Below, piece by piece: positions 10,886-20,292 of a stretch of 64,000 bases of DNA (positions are counted from its first letter, which is position 1; each line of letters opens with the position of its first letter). The translations under genes and the position numbers were made by a program. The stretch is from Linnemannia schmuckeri (Eukaryota > Mortierellomycota > Mortierellomycetes > Mortierellales > Mortierellaceae), in NCBI GenBank assembly GCA_029449235.1, contig JANATG010000007.1, positions 620,001 through 684,000 of the forward strand, read 5' to 3'. The notes beneath the pieces are model-generated. The model had not been told where the DNA came from and ran no database searches. It worked only from the letters and a program-made list of their open reading frames with translations.

Positions 10886-13710
10886 TTACTTGTGGCCAGT
10901 CATTCCTTGAACAAGGAAATGTGCAGGACTTGGGCTGATACTCATGGCCATGATCGACTTGTTCATCTCAGCCTCGTCATCGTCCTCGTCGTCCTCATCC
11001 TCGCTGTTGATAGAACCGCTGTGGCGGCCGATATCCTGCAACTCGTCTTCCTCGTCTTCCTCGTATTCATCCTCGCCACCATCCTCATCGTCATAATCAT
11101 CGTCATCGTCATCATCTTCATCCTCGTCCTCCTCGCTCTCCCACTCCTGATAGATACCCTGCATAAAGGGTGCACTCCGGTGGAGGCGGTAAGGGTCAAA
11201 GGGAAAGAAGGTCTCGAGCTCGTGAGGCAACTGCCCGCCCACCGCTGGACTACCGCTACCATTAGATCCAGCTCCATTGCGGTTGCTGCTGCCACCGCCT
11301 CCCAAGATGTCCGAGTCTGGCCGTGCTGCATGTCGTGGGATGTAGATCTTTTTGTTCTGTTCTAGAATCGGGTAGATGTACATGAAGTCAAGTGACTGTG
11401 AGATCCGTGCAAACTGCTTCACCACATTCGACGAGCACATCTATTAGATTTGATCAATTCGAAGAAATACGTTAGAATACTTTCTTTGATCAGAAAACAA
11501 CGACGGAAGGACAATAGATACAAATCGAATGAATGCTTACCTTGAGGGGATTCAAGCGACTAGTGACGACTCTCTGAAGACTGTTCAATCCTGAATGCCA
11601 CTGCCGGCCGACTCCTCGGGATGAGTTAACATCGGGCGAATCCATGCTGCCGACAATCATACCGGCGCTGTCGAAATCGTCCTTGCTGCTCCGAACCTTG
11701 CTCTCAGCGCCAACCTCCAAAACTCGCCACCGGAAACAGAAAATGTACATCAGAGCCTGGACGACGGCATAAAAGACGGCGTACCGATCGGCATCCGGGA
11801 GTACATTCGATCCTGTGTCGACTTGTGCGACCAACTCCAGCGCAAAGTTGCCAAGCATGTCGATCACCATGAGGACTTGCCGAATGTCGAGGTATTTTGC
11901 TCTTGACACAAATGACGACATGTATGCTGCTGCCGACACTCGAATCACCTCGGGCTGCGACTTGTCCAGAATTTTGGTCCCGAGAGCGCCCAAGAAGTAG
12001 TCTGAAAATTGGGGCGAGAGCGAGACGATGTAAAAGAGAATGAATTGTGTGTGTCGAGACTTGAATGTCTGCAAGATGGTGCTCATAAAGATCTGCAAAA
12101 GGACTAGGAACAACTCCTCAACAGGGGCAGGCATGCGCCCATTGTGTGTAGGAAGATGCCGGCAGCTGTTAACGTAGCCCTCGAGGTATGAAAAGACCAG
12201 AAACAGCATTCCATCGAGCTTCTTTGTCATCTCCCTGATATCCAATACTGCAACCGGAGCGCCGTCCGAGTCTGATCCCGAATCTGAATCGTCATCCGAG
12301 TCCGAGTCCGATTCGTCTGATATCTCTTCGTCGTCGTCTGCCGTATCAAAATCGTATGCAACTTCTGTGTCTGAATCCTCCAGCTCCTCCAACTCCACCT
12401 GAATCTCGACCTGTGAAATGGAAATAGAGGATACATATACATTTTGTCAACATACAGCACACTGACAGAACACGATGAAAGACGAAACATAACAATGCAA
12501 ACATTTACATCGACTTGAATAATCCTGTCGATGACAAGGCCGAGGATCTGGGTGCGGAGGACGGGTGCGTACTCCAAGACGCGGAGGATATTCTTGACGT
12601 ATACTGTGTGCGCATAAATCGACTCACGCTTATGTGGGAACTCTTGTGCCAGCAAGGGGAATAAAGATGTTGCGCCGGTGGGGATAAGTCCAAGAATGTA
12701 CTTGAGCGCCTGATGAACTCGCTCATGCTGTGTTTCGCGATCGATGATGGGCGTATCTCCTGCCATCATTGGCTTGTAACCTAGATATTGTAAATTTAAA
12801 ACTCGTTAGTACCTATTAAGATACAACAAGTGCCAGTGATATGGCCAGCCAGACTGTCAAGAGAGCATAACTTACGATGGGTAAGCTTTTGCACGAGCAT
12901 TGACTGGACTGGGACCACATAGAAGGCATGGGCTGACACGACGTTTCCCAAGAAGGACATGTAGTACTGTACGAAGACATCTTCCTGAATAAGCCAATCG
13001 ATCTGCAACATGGCATCGATCAATGCCACACACGACTTGTCCAGAAGGGAGATGCACTGGGAGAGCGCCTGGATCCATTGCAGCATTTTCGTCGGAGTCA
13101 AGGGCGAGGGCTTTGTCACCGTTAGCTGTGCGATGAGTTCTTCAAACTTGATTGGATCGCCCTATTAGAGAAAAAAATTGACGAGCAGCCAAAGACGACG
13201 AAGGAGGGGGTGTTAGGCCAGGTCTGAATAAAGGGGACAAGATGATAAAAACAAAGCTCCGATTGAAGTACTGTCTGAATGAACTCCATGAAGAGAAACG
13301 ACTTCCCAATTGAGTTTCAAGCCGGATACAACACGAACAAGAAAAAATCGTTGCACGCATGGGTCTAATATGGTGGCAACAAGAGTCAAGATGTTATGTG
13401 AAAAAGTATTACGTACCTTCCGTTTTTCTTGAATGGCGCTGGCGATGTAGGTGGTCATCATGACCAAGCTCTGGCGCTGCTTTTCAAAGTCTGCGGCTTG
13501 CTCGGAGGAGATCATGGCGGGTGAAGAGACGACGGGAGTAGAGATGGATCTCTTCATGGGGGAGTTGGCTGCGGCGAGAATATTATTCGAGCCACTGGCT
13601 CTCTTTCTGTGACCGCGGAGGGGGAGCTCGCTGTCCATGGCGGGGGATTCGGGAGCAAAGGTGACCTTGGGAGCAGATGCTGCGGCGTCGATGGAGTGTG
13701 ATACGGGCAT
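10886..13710 (-). CDS. RRN3: RNA polymerase I transcription initiation factor RRN3 (TIF-IA)
   Basis: Five exons on the minus strand: 13710-13417, 13161-12876, 12780-12509, 12410-11541, 11440-10886; every junction keeps frame, giving 758 residues. RRN3 binds RNA polymerase I and recruits it to rDNA promoters, coupling rRNA synthesis to growth. Recognisable segments include SHKR-like ESIYAHTVYVKNILRVLEYAPVLR regions in exon 3, an acidic Ser/Asp stretch at the start of exon 4 (the phosphorylated acidic loop in this family), LDGMLFLVFSYLEGY, and FFPFDPYRL with ...SAPFMQGIYQEW near the end. The C-terminus adds a strongly acidic tail. The upstream frame stays open, but the ATG at 13710 is the first plausible one; beyond it lies low-complexity leader. 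It shares a 530-bp divergent promoter with the gene at 14241. Confidence 0.9.
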
Positions 13711-14240
13711 ATATGGATTTATCTTTGCTGCGGTTTGTCGTTTCTCTTTTTTTTGTTTTTCTTCCTTTCCCCTGGAGTCCGTCTTGTTGCTGTTATTAGA
13801 CTGAAAGAGTAAGTGAAGGGGGCAGAGAGAGGAGAGAGAGAGAGAGTGTGTGTGTGTGTGATGAATGTTCTCTTGTTTGTTTTTGAGGAGTGTTGGCTGC
13901 TTGTTGCTGTTGTTGTTTGTGCTGCAGATGTTGGTATCGTCGTTTGTTGATTGTGAAGTAGTTTGCCTGGTTCTTGAAAGATGTACAGAAAGAAGGAAAA
14001 AGAGGACAGGCCTTATTCTGACTGTCTTAATAACGACATAAGGAAAGAAGAAAAAAAAAAAAAAAAAAAAAAAAGGGAGGAACAAACAGACAACACAAAC
14101 AAGAAGTCACGGTCGCACAGACCAGCGATCGATTACCCTTAATCAATCTGCCCTTTCTCGGTTTTGTTGTGTTGGACAAAGACACGCTTATTGCCATCAC
14201 TTTAACAGACACAGGAACACACAGGAAGACACACAGGAAC
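13711..14240. promoter_or_regulatory. divergent promoter between RRN3 and the Mediator-like gene
   Basis: The region is 530 bp long. It contains a GA/GT-rich stretch (13825-13860, pyrimidine-rich on the RRN3 strand) and a 24-nt A-tract at 14051-14074. Frames through it encode only Phe- or Lys-rich low-complexity sequence, so it is treated as promoter and 5' leader. Confidence 0.5.
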
Positions 14241-15364
14241 ATGCAGCAGCAGACAGCACCACGGCCACTCATCGCAGAGATTGAACAGCTGAGACGCTCA
14301 GTCGACGTGAGTCTCTTCCTTTTTTCTTTAGGATGCACTCAATCATAACCATATGACTACATCTGAATCGACTCTGACAAACAGCCTTTTTTCCTTCTTT
14401 TGTTCTCTGCTCTAGAGCATGAACTCTCAAACTGCCGAGATGCTCAAGAACCTCGAACAACTTCGACACCTGTAAGGAGGCAATGGATACTCCACTATAC
14501 GGTTTCAATCAAACTGGATATTCACAACCGGAACGAAACCATCATTTTTTAACGCACTTTCTGCTACCTCTTCTATTGATAGAGGCGCTGATCATATTGC
14601 TCTTCCGTCAACAGAGCAGGAGAAACTTGACCGCGAGTGGGAGTACTTTGAGACCGTTTGCGACCAAGTCTACTTTATTCTGGTAACTTCGATAACCTAT
14701 TCAGCTCTGTCACAGAGTACAGGATAGAATCGGCTGCAAAAAAAAAAAAAAAAAAAAAAAAAAAAGACAACTTACAAAAAAACATTATTGTTACATATAG
14801 GAGAACGCAAAGTATAAGCTCAAGAGGCAGCAAAACATATATCATAAGCAATTGAACCCTCCAGTCCCAGAACCGGCTCCAGTGATCCCTCAACTTGAAC
14901 CAGCACCGCCTATTGTACACGCGGTCACAACACCCATCAATAACGCGACGCCTCAACTGTCTACAGGAACAACACCCTCAGGACCAGTAGCAACAGGAAC
15001 AACAGGAACACCATCCATGACATCAGCAGCAACAGTATCAGCAGCAACTCCGCTAAACTTGGCTACGCAATCGCCTGCAGCAATAGGCATGACTCCTCAA
15101 CACAACTCGCCACTGGATTTACAAATGTTGAGCCCTCCAAGCAATTTCGACATCAACTCATCTACACCTGGTGGTGGTGTGACAACTCCCTCGATGCTTT
15201 TGTCAGCTGCAGCACAGGACACTCATCTTGGTGATGGAAGCGACCCGTCGCTCGATCCGTCGCTTGGCACTGATGGTACTGACAATGTTCAGGACACTAT
15301 GCTCGACCTTGGCGATATTGGTAGTCTTGGCAACGGAGACATGGACGACATGATCAACTTTTAA
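14241..15364 (+). CDS. small coiled-coil protein, possibly a Mediator tail subunit (MED29/Med2-like)
   Basis: Four exons: 14241-14306, 14416-14471, 14583-14682, 14801-15364, giving 261 residues. The first 100 residues form a predicted helical region (IAEIEQLRRSVD, MLKNLEQLRHL, EQEKLDREWEYFETVCDQV, NAKYKLKRQQ). The rest is Pro/Thr/Ser/Ala-rich and ends in an acidic tail, LGNGDMDDMINF. A helical head with an FxxxCDQvxxxL-like segment and an activator-like tail recalls small Mediator subunits such as MED29 or yeast Med2, but this is a weak pattern match and other transcription cofactors are possible. Intron 3 contains 28 consecutive A at 14738-14765, which frame-based gene finders may mishandle. 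AATAAA lies at 15394-15399. The gene structure is well supported; the function is not. Confidence 0.7.
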
Positions 15365-15502
15365 CCTCGTCTTTTCCTCACCTCACTGTAAAAAATAAAA
15401 ATAATAATAATAAACGTCAGAACACTCACGACAACAAGTTGTACAACGTTGAATGCCAGAAACAACCCTGCAGAAGTGACCAGAAAAAAATGCAAAAGAG
15501 AA

Positions 15503-15527
15503 TGCGACCTGTGTGGATTGAACACAC

Positions 15528-15568
<41 letters not shown>

Positions 15569-15575
15569 AGGTCGC
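15503..15575 (-). tRNA. tRNA-Phe (GAA)
   Basis: The minus strand folds as a full cloverleaf: acceptor GCGACCT/AGGTCGC, D arm GCTC...GAGC, anticodon stem TCAGA/TCTGA with loop CTGAAGA (anticodon GAA), and T arm GTGTG-TTCAATC-CACAC. No intron and no encoded CCA. Box B reads GTTCAATCC. The gene is 73 nt with discriminator A. Confidence 0.95.
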
Positions 15576-15660
15576 AGATAAAAACTAAATTTTAGTAGTA
15601 GTTTTTGTTCTCAAGGCAAAGCTTACAAAGTCACATGATCTTGCCACTAATTTTTGTCCC

Positions 15661-16226
15661 AAAAAAAAAAAAAAAAAAAAAAAAAGCCCCGTGTGGCGCT
15701 TCGCTCCCGTGTGGCGCTTCGCTAGCCACACATAAGGATCGAACCTGCCCTGGAGCGACCAAGGAACCATGCACAGCTGATGAGCGGCTGTTGGATAGTC
15801 TGTTGGGAAAGAGGAAGTTGTCAGTGATGGAGAGGATGGGAAGAATCCCCTTCATTCGTATCTAGTTTTATTTTGTCTTCCGTTTTTGCTGTGAAGAGCA
15901 GCGACAATTGTTGCGCAGAGCCAGGCTCCGGGTCGGACTGTGACTGGCGGATGGTGTACTGAAGAGTTTGGTCTGTAGTCCCCTTTACTTCCAAATGCCT
16001 CCTTTGTACTGTTTGTCAGAGAAATAAAATTGTGTACAAAAAAAAAAAAAAAAAAAAAGAAAGCCGCCCTGGGGCAGCAGCGGTAATTGTTATGCAGAGC
16101 CAGGCTGTGGACTGGACTGTGAATGGTGGGTGGCGCTCGGGAGAGTTTGATATATAGCTCATTTCACCATCAAATACCTCCCTTGGGCTTTTCACCAGAG
16201 AAACAAAATTGCATACGAAAAAAAAA
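15661..16226 (+). mobile_element. two 5'-truncated LINE 3' ends in tandem, separated by A-tracts
   Basis: An A-tract (15661-15685) leads into copy 1 (15686-16037), then an A-tract (16038-16058), copy 2 (16063-16217) and a short A-tail. Copy 1 carries a frame ending in a TAG at 15863-15865 that reads CGASLATHKDRTCPGA ... MERMGRIPFIRI; with the preceding PCG this fits the cysteine-histidine knuckle (C-x-C-x6-H-x4-C) at the C-terminus of non-LTR reverse transcriptases. Copy 2 has only the 3' untranslated part. The shared 3' block contains GCAGAGCCAGGC and GAGAAATAAAATTG just before the tail. Both copies match the 3' end of the element at 18668. Copy 1 opens with an 18-bp tandem duplication (15688-15723). 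Confidence 0.75.
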
Positions 16227-16334
16227 GACTCGTATGAGGAAAAGTCAATAAGGCCAAACTATTATCCCACCTATAAGTTTAGTCCAGCTTAGTGTTTTTA
16301 AGGGACAGAGCTATACTTACATCTTTGAACGCGG

Positions 16335-17345
16335 ATGCTGATTGCTGACAAACTTAATCTCCTTATAATATCAATGCTCCCGGGCGGTCCATCAACTCTT
16401 TTTCACAGTCAAGATACGATTTCCGATAGCGATTCAGTTGCAGCATATTTTCCAACAGAGCCGCTTAATAAATTCAATCTTATCAGCATGCCTCCTCGCT
16501 TGCTCAATTTAAGGATTGGTCAACCGACCATTTTCCTTCGATATATTAACCCCACCCCTCCCTCCCCAAAAGGACTCTGCAATGGTACAAGGCTTACTCT
16601 TCAAGGCTCGGAACAAAGTACACCCAAAGCTTAATCTTGGACAGCAAATGGATGAACCAAGAGGTAATGTTTTCACGCATTCCCATCGCACCCACCGACG
16701 ATGGCACTACCCCGGTGATGTTCGAGAGGTGCCAGTTCCCGGTCAAGCCAACATTTGCTATAACCATCAATAAGGCATAAGGACAAACCCTTCAATCATG
16801 GGGAAATACTATTTGTTGCCCATCCTTTTTTGGCTCCTTATTTGTTGCCCATAGTAAAGTCTATTCGTTGCCCCCCCCCCCCCCCAGTTGCCATCGGAGA
16901 TTGAATACTCTTAAACATTGCCAAAAAAGCGCCAATCTATTGCCCACCCTGCAAAATTATTTGTTGCCCTTGACATAGTTGCCCCATGTATTGAGCTGCA
17001 TCCTCATGAGTCAAGTGTTTTCTTGTTCCCTTTCTCGTTCTCTTTCTCCACCTGTGTCATTACTGATGTGGTTGCCTCATGTATCAAGCTGTATACCTAT
17101 GAGATTCCTGATGCACATGCCTGTCACAAGTAGCAAGAGCTCAATTCTCTACAGATAGATGATGCCGCAGCACAGGTGGGGGAAGGAAGATAGGGCAACG
17201 TTTAAGATTTTGGGGTGGGCACCGGATTAGAGCAAAATTGTGGGCAACGAATATACTTTACTATGGGCAACAAATAAGGAGCCAAAAAGGGGTGGGCAAC
17301 GAATAAAAACGTCTCCAATCATGTGGTGTTTAGGTACTACCACTG
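16335..17345 (+). pseudogene. decayed PIF1/Helitron-type helicase fragment, split by an inserted element
   Basis: The frame at 16335-16634 reads with family signatures: FPTEPLNKFN, MPPRLLNLRIGQPTIFLR, GLCNGTRL. After a frameshift, 16630-16800 reads NQEVMFSRIPIAPTDDG, QFPVKPTFAITINKA, a stop, then GQTLQS, matching the helicase pattern IPRI...RRQFPV...AFAMTINKSQGQTL. A 515-bp element then interrupts it; beyond the element the frame resumes as CGV at 17324. No upstream Walker-type motifs are visible, so this is only the C-terminal part. Whether it came from a Helitron or a cellular-type PIF1-like gene cannot be told from this fragment. Confidence 0.8.
16801..17315. mobile_element. non-autonomous inverted-repeat element (MITE, MULE- or hAT-like)
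   Basis: The ends are long imperfect inverted repeats. The left end (16801-16876) and the reverse complement of the right end (17240-17315) share a core reading GGCTCCTTATTTGTTGCCCA followed by TAGTAAAGT and ATTCGTTGCCC. Motif ATTYGTTGCCC recurs several times near both ends. The element is flanked by an identical 8-bp repeat CAATCATG (16793-16800 and 17316-17323), a target-site duplication. There is no transposase; a 15-nt C-tract lies at 16871-16885. Long termini plus an 8-bp duplication suggest Mutator-like or hAT-like mobilisation; the family is not settled. Confidence 0.8.
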
Positions 17346-17515
17346 AACAAAAAAAAAAAAAGGAAAAAAAAAAGGACAGAGAAAGAAGAAGACAAAAATA
17401 GAGTCCCAGGGAAAGGCACTGGGTACACGCTAGTTGTCATCCTGCCAAAACGCGAAATTGCCAAATGGGACCGACCCTTTAAAAGAAGCTACGCGAACAA
17501 AAAACCAAGAGGATG

Positions 17516-17587
17516 TGCTGGTACCTGGAATCGAACCAGGATCGTCTCGGCCACAACGAGATATACTAACCATTATACTATGCCAGC
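17516..17587 (-). tRNA. tRNA-His (GTG)
   Basis: The minus strand folds as a cloverleaf: acceptor GCTGGCA/TACCAGC, anticodon stem TCTCG/CGAGA with loop TTGTGGC (anticodon GTG), and T arm with GGTTCGATTCC as a good box B. There is no intron and no encoded CCA. The G at position -1 is not encoded, as usual in eukaryotes where it is added later. The gene is 72 nt. Confidence 0.95.
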
Positions 17588-17666
17588 TTGCGAAGACCAA
17601 AAGTTATAAGTCAATTTGAATACTCAAAAACCTTGTGGTTTATTTGGTGGCGTAAGGGGTGTCCGG

Positions 17667-17708
<42 letters not shown>

Positions 17709-18173
17709 GGACCCACAGTTCAGGGCGGGCGAGCCCACCAAGTTGGTAAAGCTTCCCCCTCTCAGCGCGAGGGTCGTGGGTTCAGACCTACGAAGATACG
17801 CTCAATTAGGATTTGACGGTATTGCGCTAGTCTCCCCTGTCCAGGAGGCCTGAGATGAAATAGTTCTCAGACGTACGCAAGTGTATGGACAGAGTGAGTA
17901 TGCCCACTATATGGCTACGTTACTCTGGTGATGAGCCAGTCGGAATGCCGTGTGGAGCCTGCCAACAACGGCGGACCGCTTAGACCAACCTTTCAAGTGC
18001 TCAAGTACATTCTGTCGGGTAACCGGCTTCCTGCACAAGCATACTAAAAATGCCTCTGTGCAAAATAAGTACGCGCACCTAGTCAAGACTTAGATTAAAA
18101 AAAATATCGTGTACTGCACAGATAGGCCATGTCAGAGGCAATTCTAGAAAAAAAAAAAAAAAAAAAAAAAAAA
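17667..18173 (+). mobile_element. tRNA-derived SINE, copy 1
   Basis: Preceded by an A-tract (17667-17707). The body runs 17708-18147 and ends in 26 A (18148-18173). The head looks like a tRNA: AAGTTGGTAAAGC in the box A region, an arm CCCTC/GAGGG with loop TCAGCGC (AGC, Ala-like), and box B GGTTCAGACC at 17779-17788 inside a T-arm-like hairpin. The unrelated body reads GTCTCCCCTGTCCAGGAGGC and continues to CAATTCTAG at the 3' end. The box B differs from the tRNA consensus by small changes. No coding frame is credible. Confidence 0.85.
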
Positions 18174-18667
18174 GGACCCACAGTTCATCACCATGACGGT
18201 CCTGCTGGGCGGGCGAGCCCACCAAGTTGGTAAAGCTTCCCCCTCTCAGCGCGAGGGTCGTGGGTTCAGACCTACGAAGACACGCTCAATTAGGATTTGA
18301 CGGTATTGCGCTAGTCTCCCCTGTCCAGGAGGCCTGAGATGAAATAGTTCTCAGACGCACACAAGTGCATGGACAGAGTGAGTATGCCCACTATATGGCT
18401 ACGTTACTCTGGTGATGAGCCAGTCGGAATGCCGTGTGGAGCCTGCCAACAACGGCGGACCGCTTAGACTAACCTTTCCAGTGCTCATTCCAGTGCTCAA
18501 GTACATTCTGTCGGGTAACCGGCTTCCTACACAAGCATACTAAAATGCCTCTGTGTAAAAAAAGTACGCGCACCTAGTCAAGACTTAGATTAAAAAAAAA
18601 TATCGTGTACTGCACAGATAGGCCATGTCAGAGGCAATTCTAGAAATAAAAAAAAAAAAAAAAAAAA
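18174..18667 (+). mobile_element. tRNA-derived SINE, copy 2
   Basis: Nearly identical to copy 1 over most of its length, starting with the same GGACCCACAGTTCA and ending in CAATTCTAG plus an A-tail (to 18667). Differences are a 19-nt insertion near the 5' end (TCACCATGACGGTCCTGCT, 18188-18206), a 12-nt tandem repeat of a CCAGTGCTCATT-type unit near 18480-18500, and scattered transitions. It directly abuts the tail of copy 1 in the same orientation, so one copy probably inserted into the other's A-tract. High similarity suggests recent activity. Confidence 0.85.
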
Positions 18668-19206
18668 TGACGGTCTTGCACAAGTTTGTTGGTTACCTGG
18701 AAGCGCAGGCTTCGGAGTTGGTATGGAAGCCTCGGTGCTCCGCGACGATCGCGTGGGAGCAGACACAAGGCATTTCTGTCAAGAACAAGACCTCCAAGTA
18801 CACAGGTCCCCGAGGTGACTGGAGTCAAGGATACGGATACATCACCCGAGATGGTTTTTGCCCGTGTGGCGCTTCGCTAGCCACACATGAGAATGGGCGC
18901 TGCCCTGGAGCGTCCATGGATCCACGCGCGGCCGATGAGCGGTTGCTGGGTAGTTTGTTGGGAAGGAGGAGATTGTCATTAATGGAGAGAATGGGAAGAA
19001 TTCCTTTTCTTCGTGTTTAGTTTTACTTTCTTCTATTGAAGCTGTGAGGAGCAGCGGCAATTGTTGCGCAGAGCCAGGTTGTGGACCGGACTGTGACTGG
19101 TGGATGGCGTTCGGGAGAGTCTGGTATATAAGTCCTTTCACTAATGAATGCCCCCATGGGCTTCCTATCAGAGAAATAGATTGTGTATAAATAAGAAAGA
19201 AAAAAC
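18668..19206 (+). mobile_element. 5'-truncated LINE 3' end with intact C-terminal coding frame
   Basis: Follows the A-tail of SINE copy 2. An open frame to the TAG at 19018-19020 reads HKFVGYLEAQ, VWKPRCSATIAWEQTQGI, GDWSQGYGYITRDG, FCPCGASLATHENGRCPGA, MERMGRIPFLRV. The C-x-C-x6-H-x4-C spacing and the W.PRC..TI.WE segment fit the C-terminus of a LINE reverse transcriptase. The following 170 nt match the 3' untranslated part of the copies at 15686 and 16063, ending near TTGTGTATAA and an A-rich tail. No reverse transcriptase core is present, so it is a dead fragment. Confidence 0.75.
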
Positions 19207-20292
19207 AGAGGTCTGGAAGTCCTGTGTGAAGCAAACTAAACACTATCTCGGCGCCTACGGCCAACCGGATGACGCTCCTAGTCCCTTGCCGCCTTTCGCC
19301 TCGGTGCTGAGATGAAACTTTTCTCAGTGCATGAGTTGGGGATGTGTGAATATTGTAGCAATGCTGATCCTGTTGATCCTGATACTACCGGAAATGAATC
19401 TCCTGTCATCTATGTCATGGACAACCATGACGGGATCAAAACAAGAGCTAATATTTTGGCGACACTTTCCATAATGAACGACCAACACAACCTCTGAATG
19501 CTGAATGGAAGGCTGTTTACCAACCATGGAAAGATGTTTGCTCAAGGTGGTACGATTCAGCGGTGGTGACACCGGATTTTGAGGAGGTATGTACGGTGGT
19601 GGCGACGCCACACACATCTCTTTCTTTGCAATGATCAAACTAATATTTCAATTGCGTATTCTTATAAGACCGCATCGTATTACTCCTTCCGTGACCAAAC
19701 TAATATTCGAATGGTGGTCGCGTTCACATCAAATCAAATCCGCTCATTCCATGCCGCATTTTCGTCGCTAGTGATGAAGAACGGCAATGAACATTGTGCT
19801 TCCTCTCTATATGAATAAGAAAAAGTAGAATAGAGACAAAAAAAAGAGGGACCCTTCAACAATGTCGCACATTCACTCAAATATAAACCCCCTTGTTGTC
19901 TTCGATCTGTTGTATATCTCATAATAATATGTTCAAGACAAGAGTAGAGGCTTTTCTGACGCGTTTCTTTACTCAATGTGCACATCGGGCGCGAGCATGC
20001 CATGGCAGCGAGCGAAAACCCCTTTGAGAAGGTAGGGGAACATTCACTGATGAACAAAAGAAAAGAAATTATGTACTTTCAGTAAGTGACACAAAAATAT
20101 TTGCAACGGCCATTGGTGATTTGTGCGCGGGATCTAACTACTCGTCAAAAAAATAATATAAAAAACAATCTAGGAACCGCTTCTCGCTATCTGTGTACGT
20201 GTTTTCATGTGATGTCATGTTTTATTTATGTTTTATGATTTGTTACCGGTCCATCTTCGCATGGATCCTCATCCTCCAGCCTTCAAACACGT
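19207..20292. other. intergenic region between the mobile-element island and eIF2B delta
   Basis: I find no supported gene. An imperfect hairpin joins ATCTCGGCGCC (19244-19254) with GGTGCTGAGAT (19302-19312), without resemblance to a known RNA family. A short repeat, CAAACTAATATT, occurs twice near 19637 and 19698. The right part is AT-rich and holds the downstream region of the eIF2B delta gene. Confidence 0.4.

Noticed and set aside
10829..11365. 178-codon plus-strand frame rich in Val, Leu and Ile
   Set aside because: It is antisense to the acidic tail of RRN3; Asp/Glu codons read as Val/Leu/Ile on the other strand and mimic membrane segments.
17616..17853. Lys-rich frames crossing the A-tract into the SINE
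   Set aside because: Translation of the poly-A tract and the tRNA-like head; not coding.
19244..19312. 69-nt hairpin as a possible structured RNA
   Set aside because: The stem is imperfect and short, with no tRNA, snRNA or 5S features; possible by chance.
19630..19730. Stowaway-like MITE end (ACTCCTTCCGT near 19680)
   Set aside because: No matching inverted end or target duplication found; only a short direct repeat of CAAACTAATATT is present.
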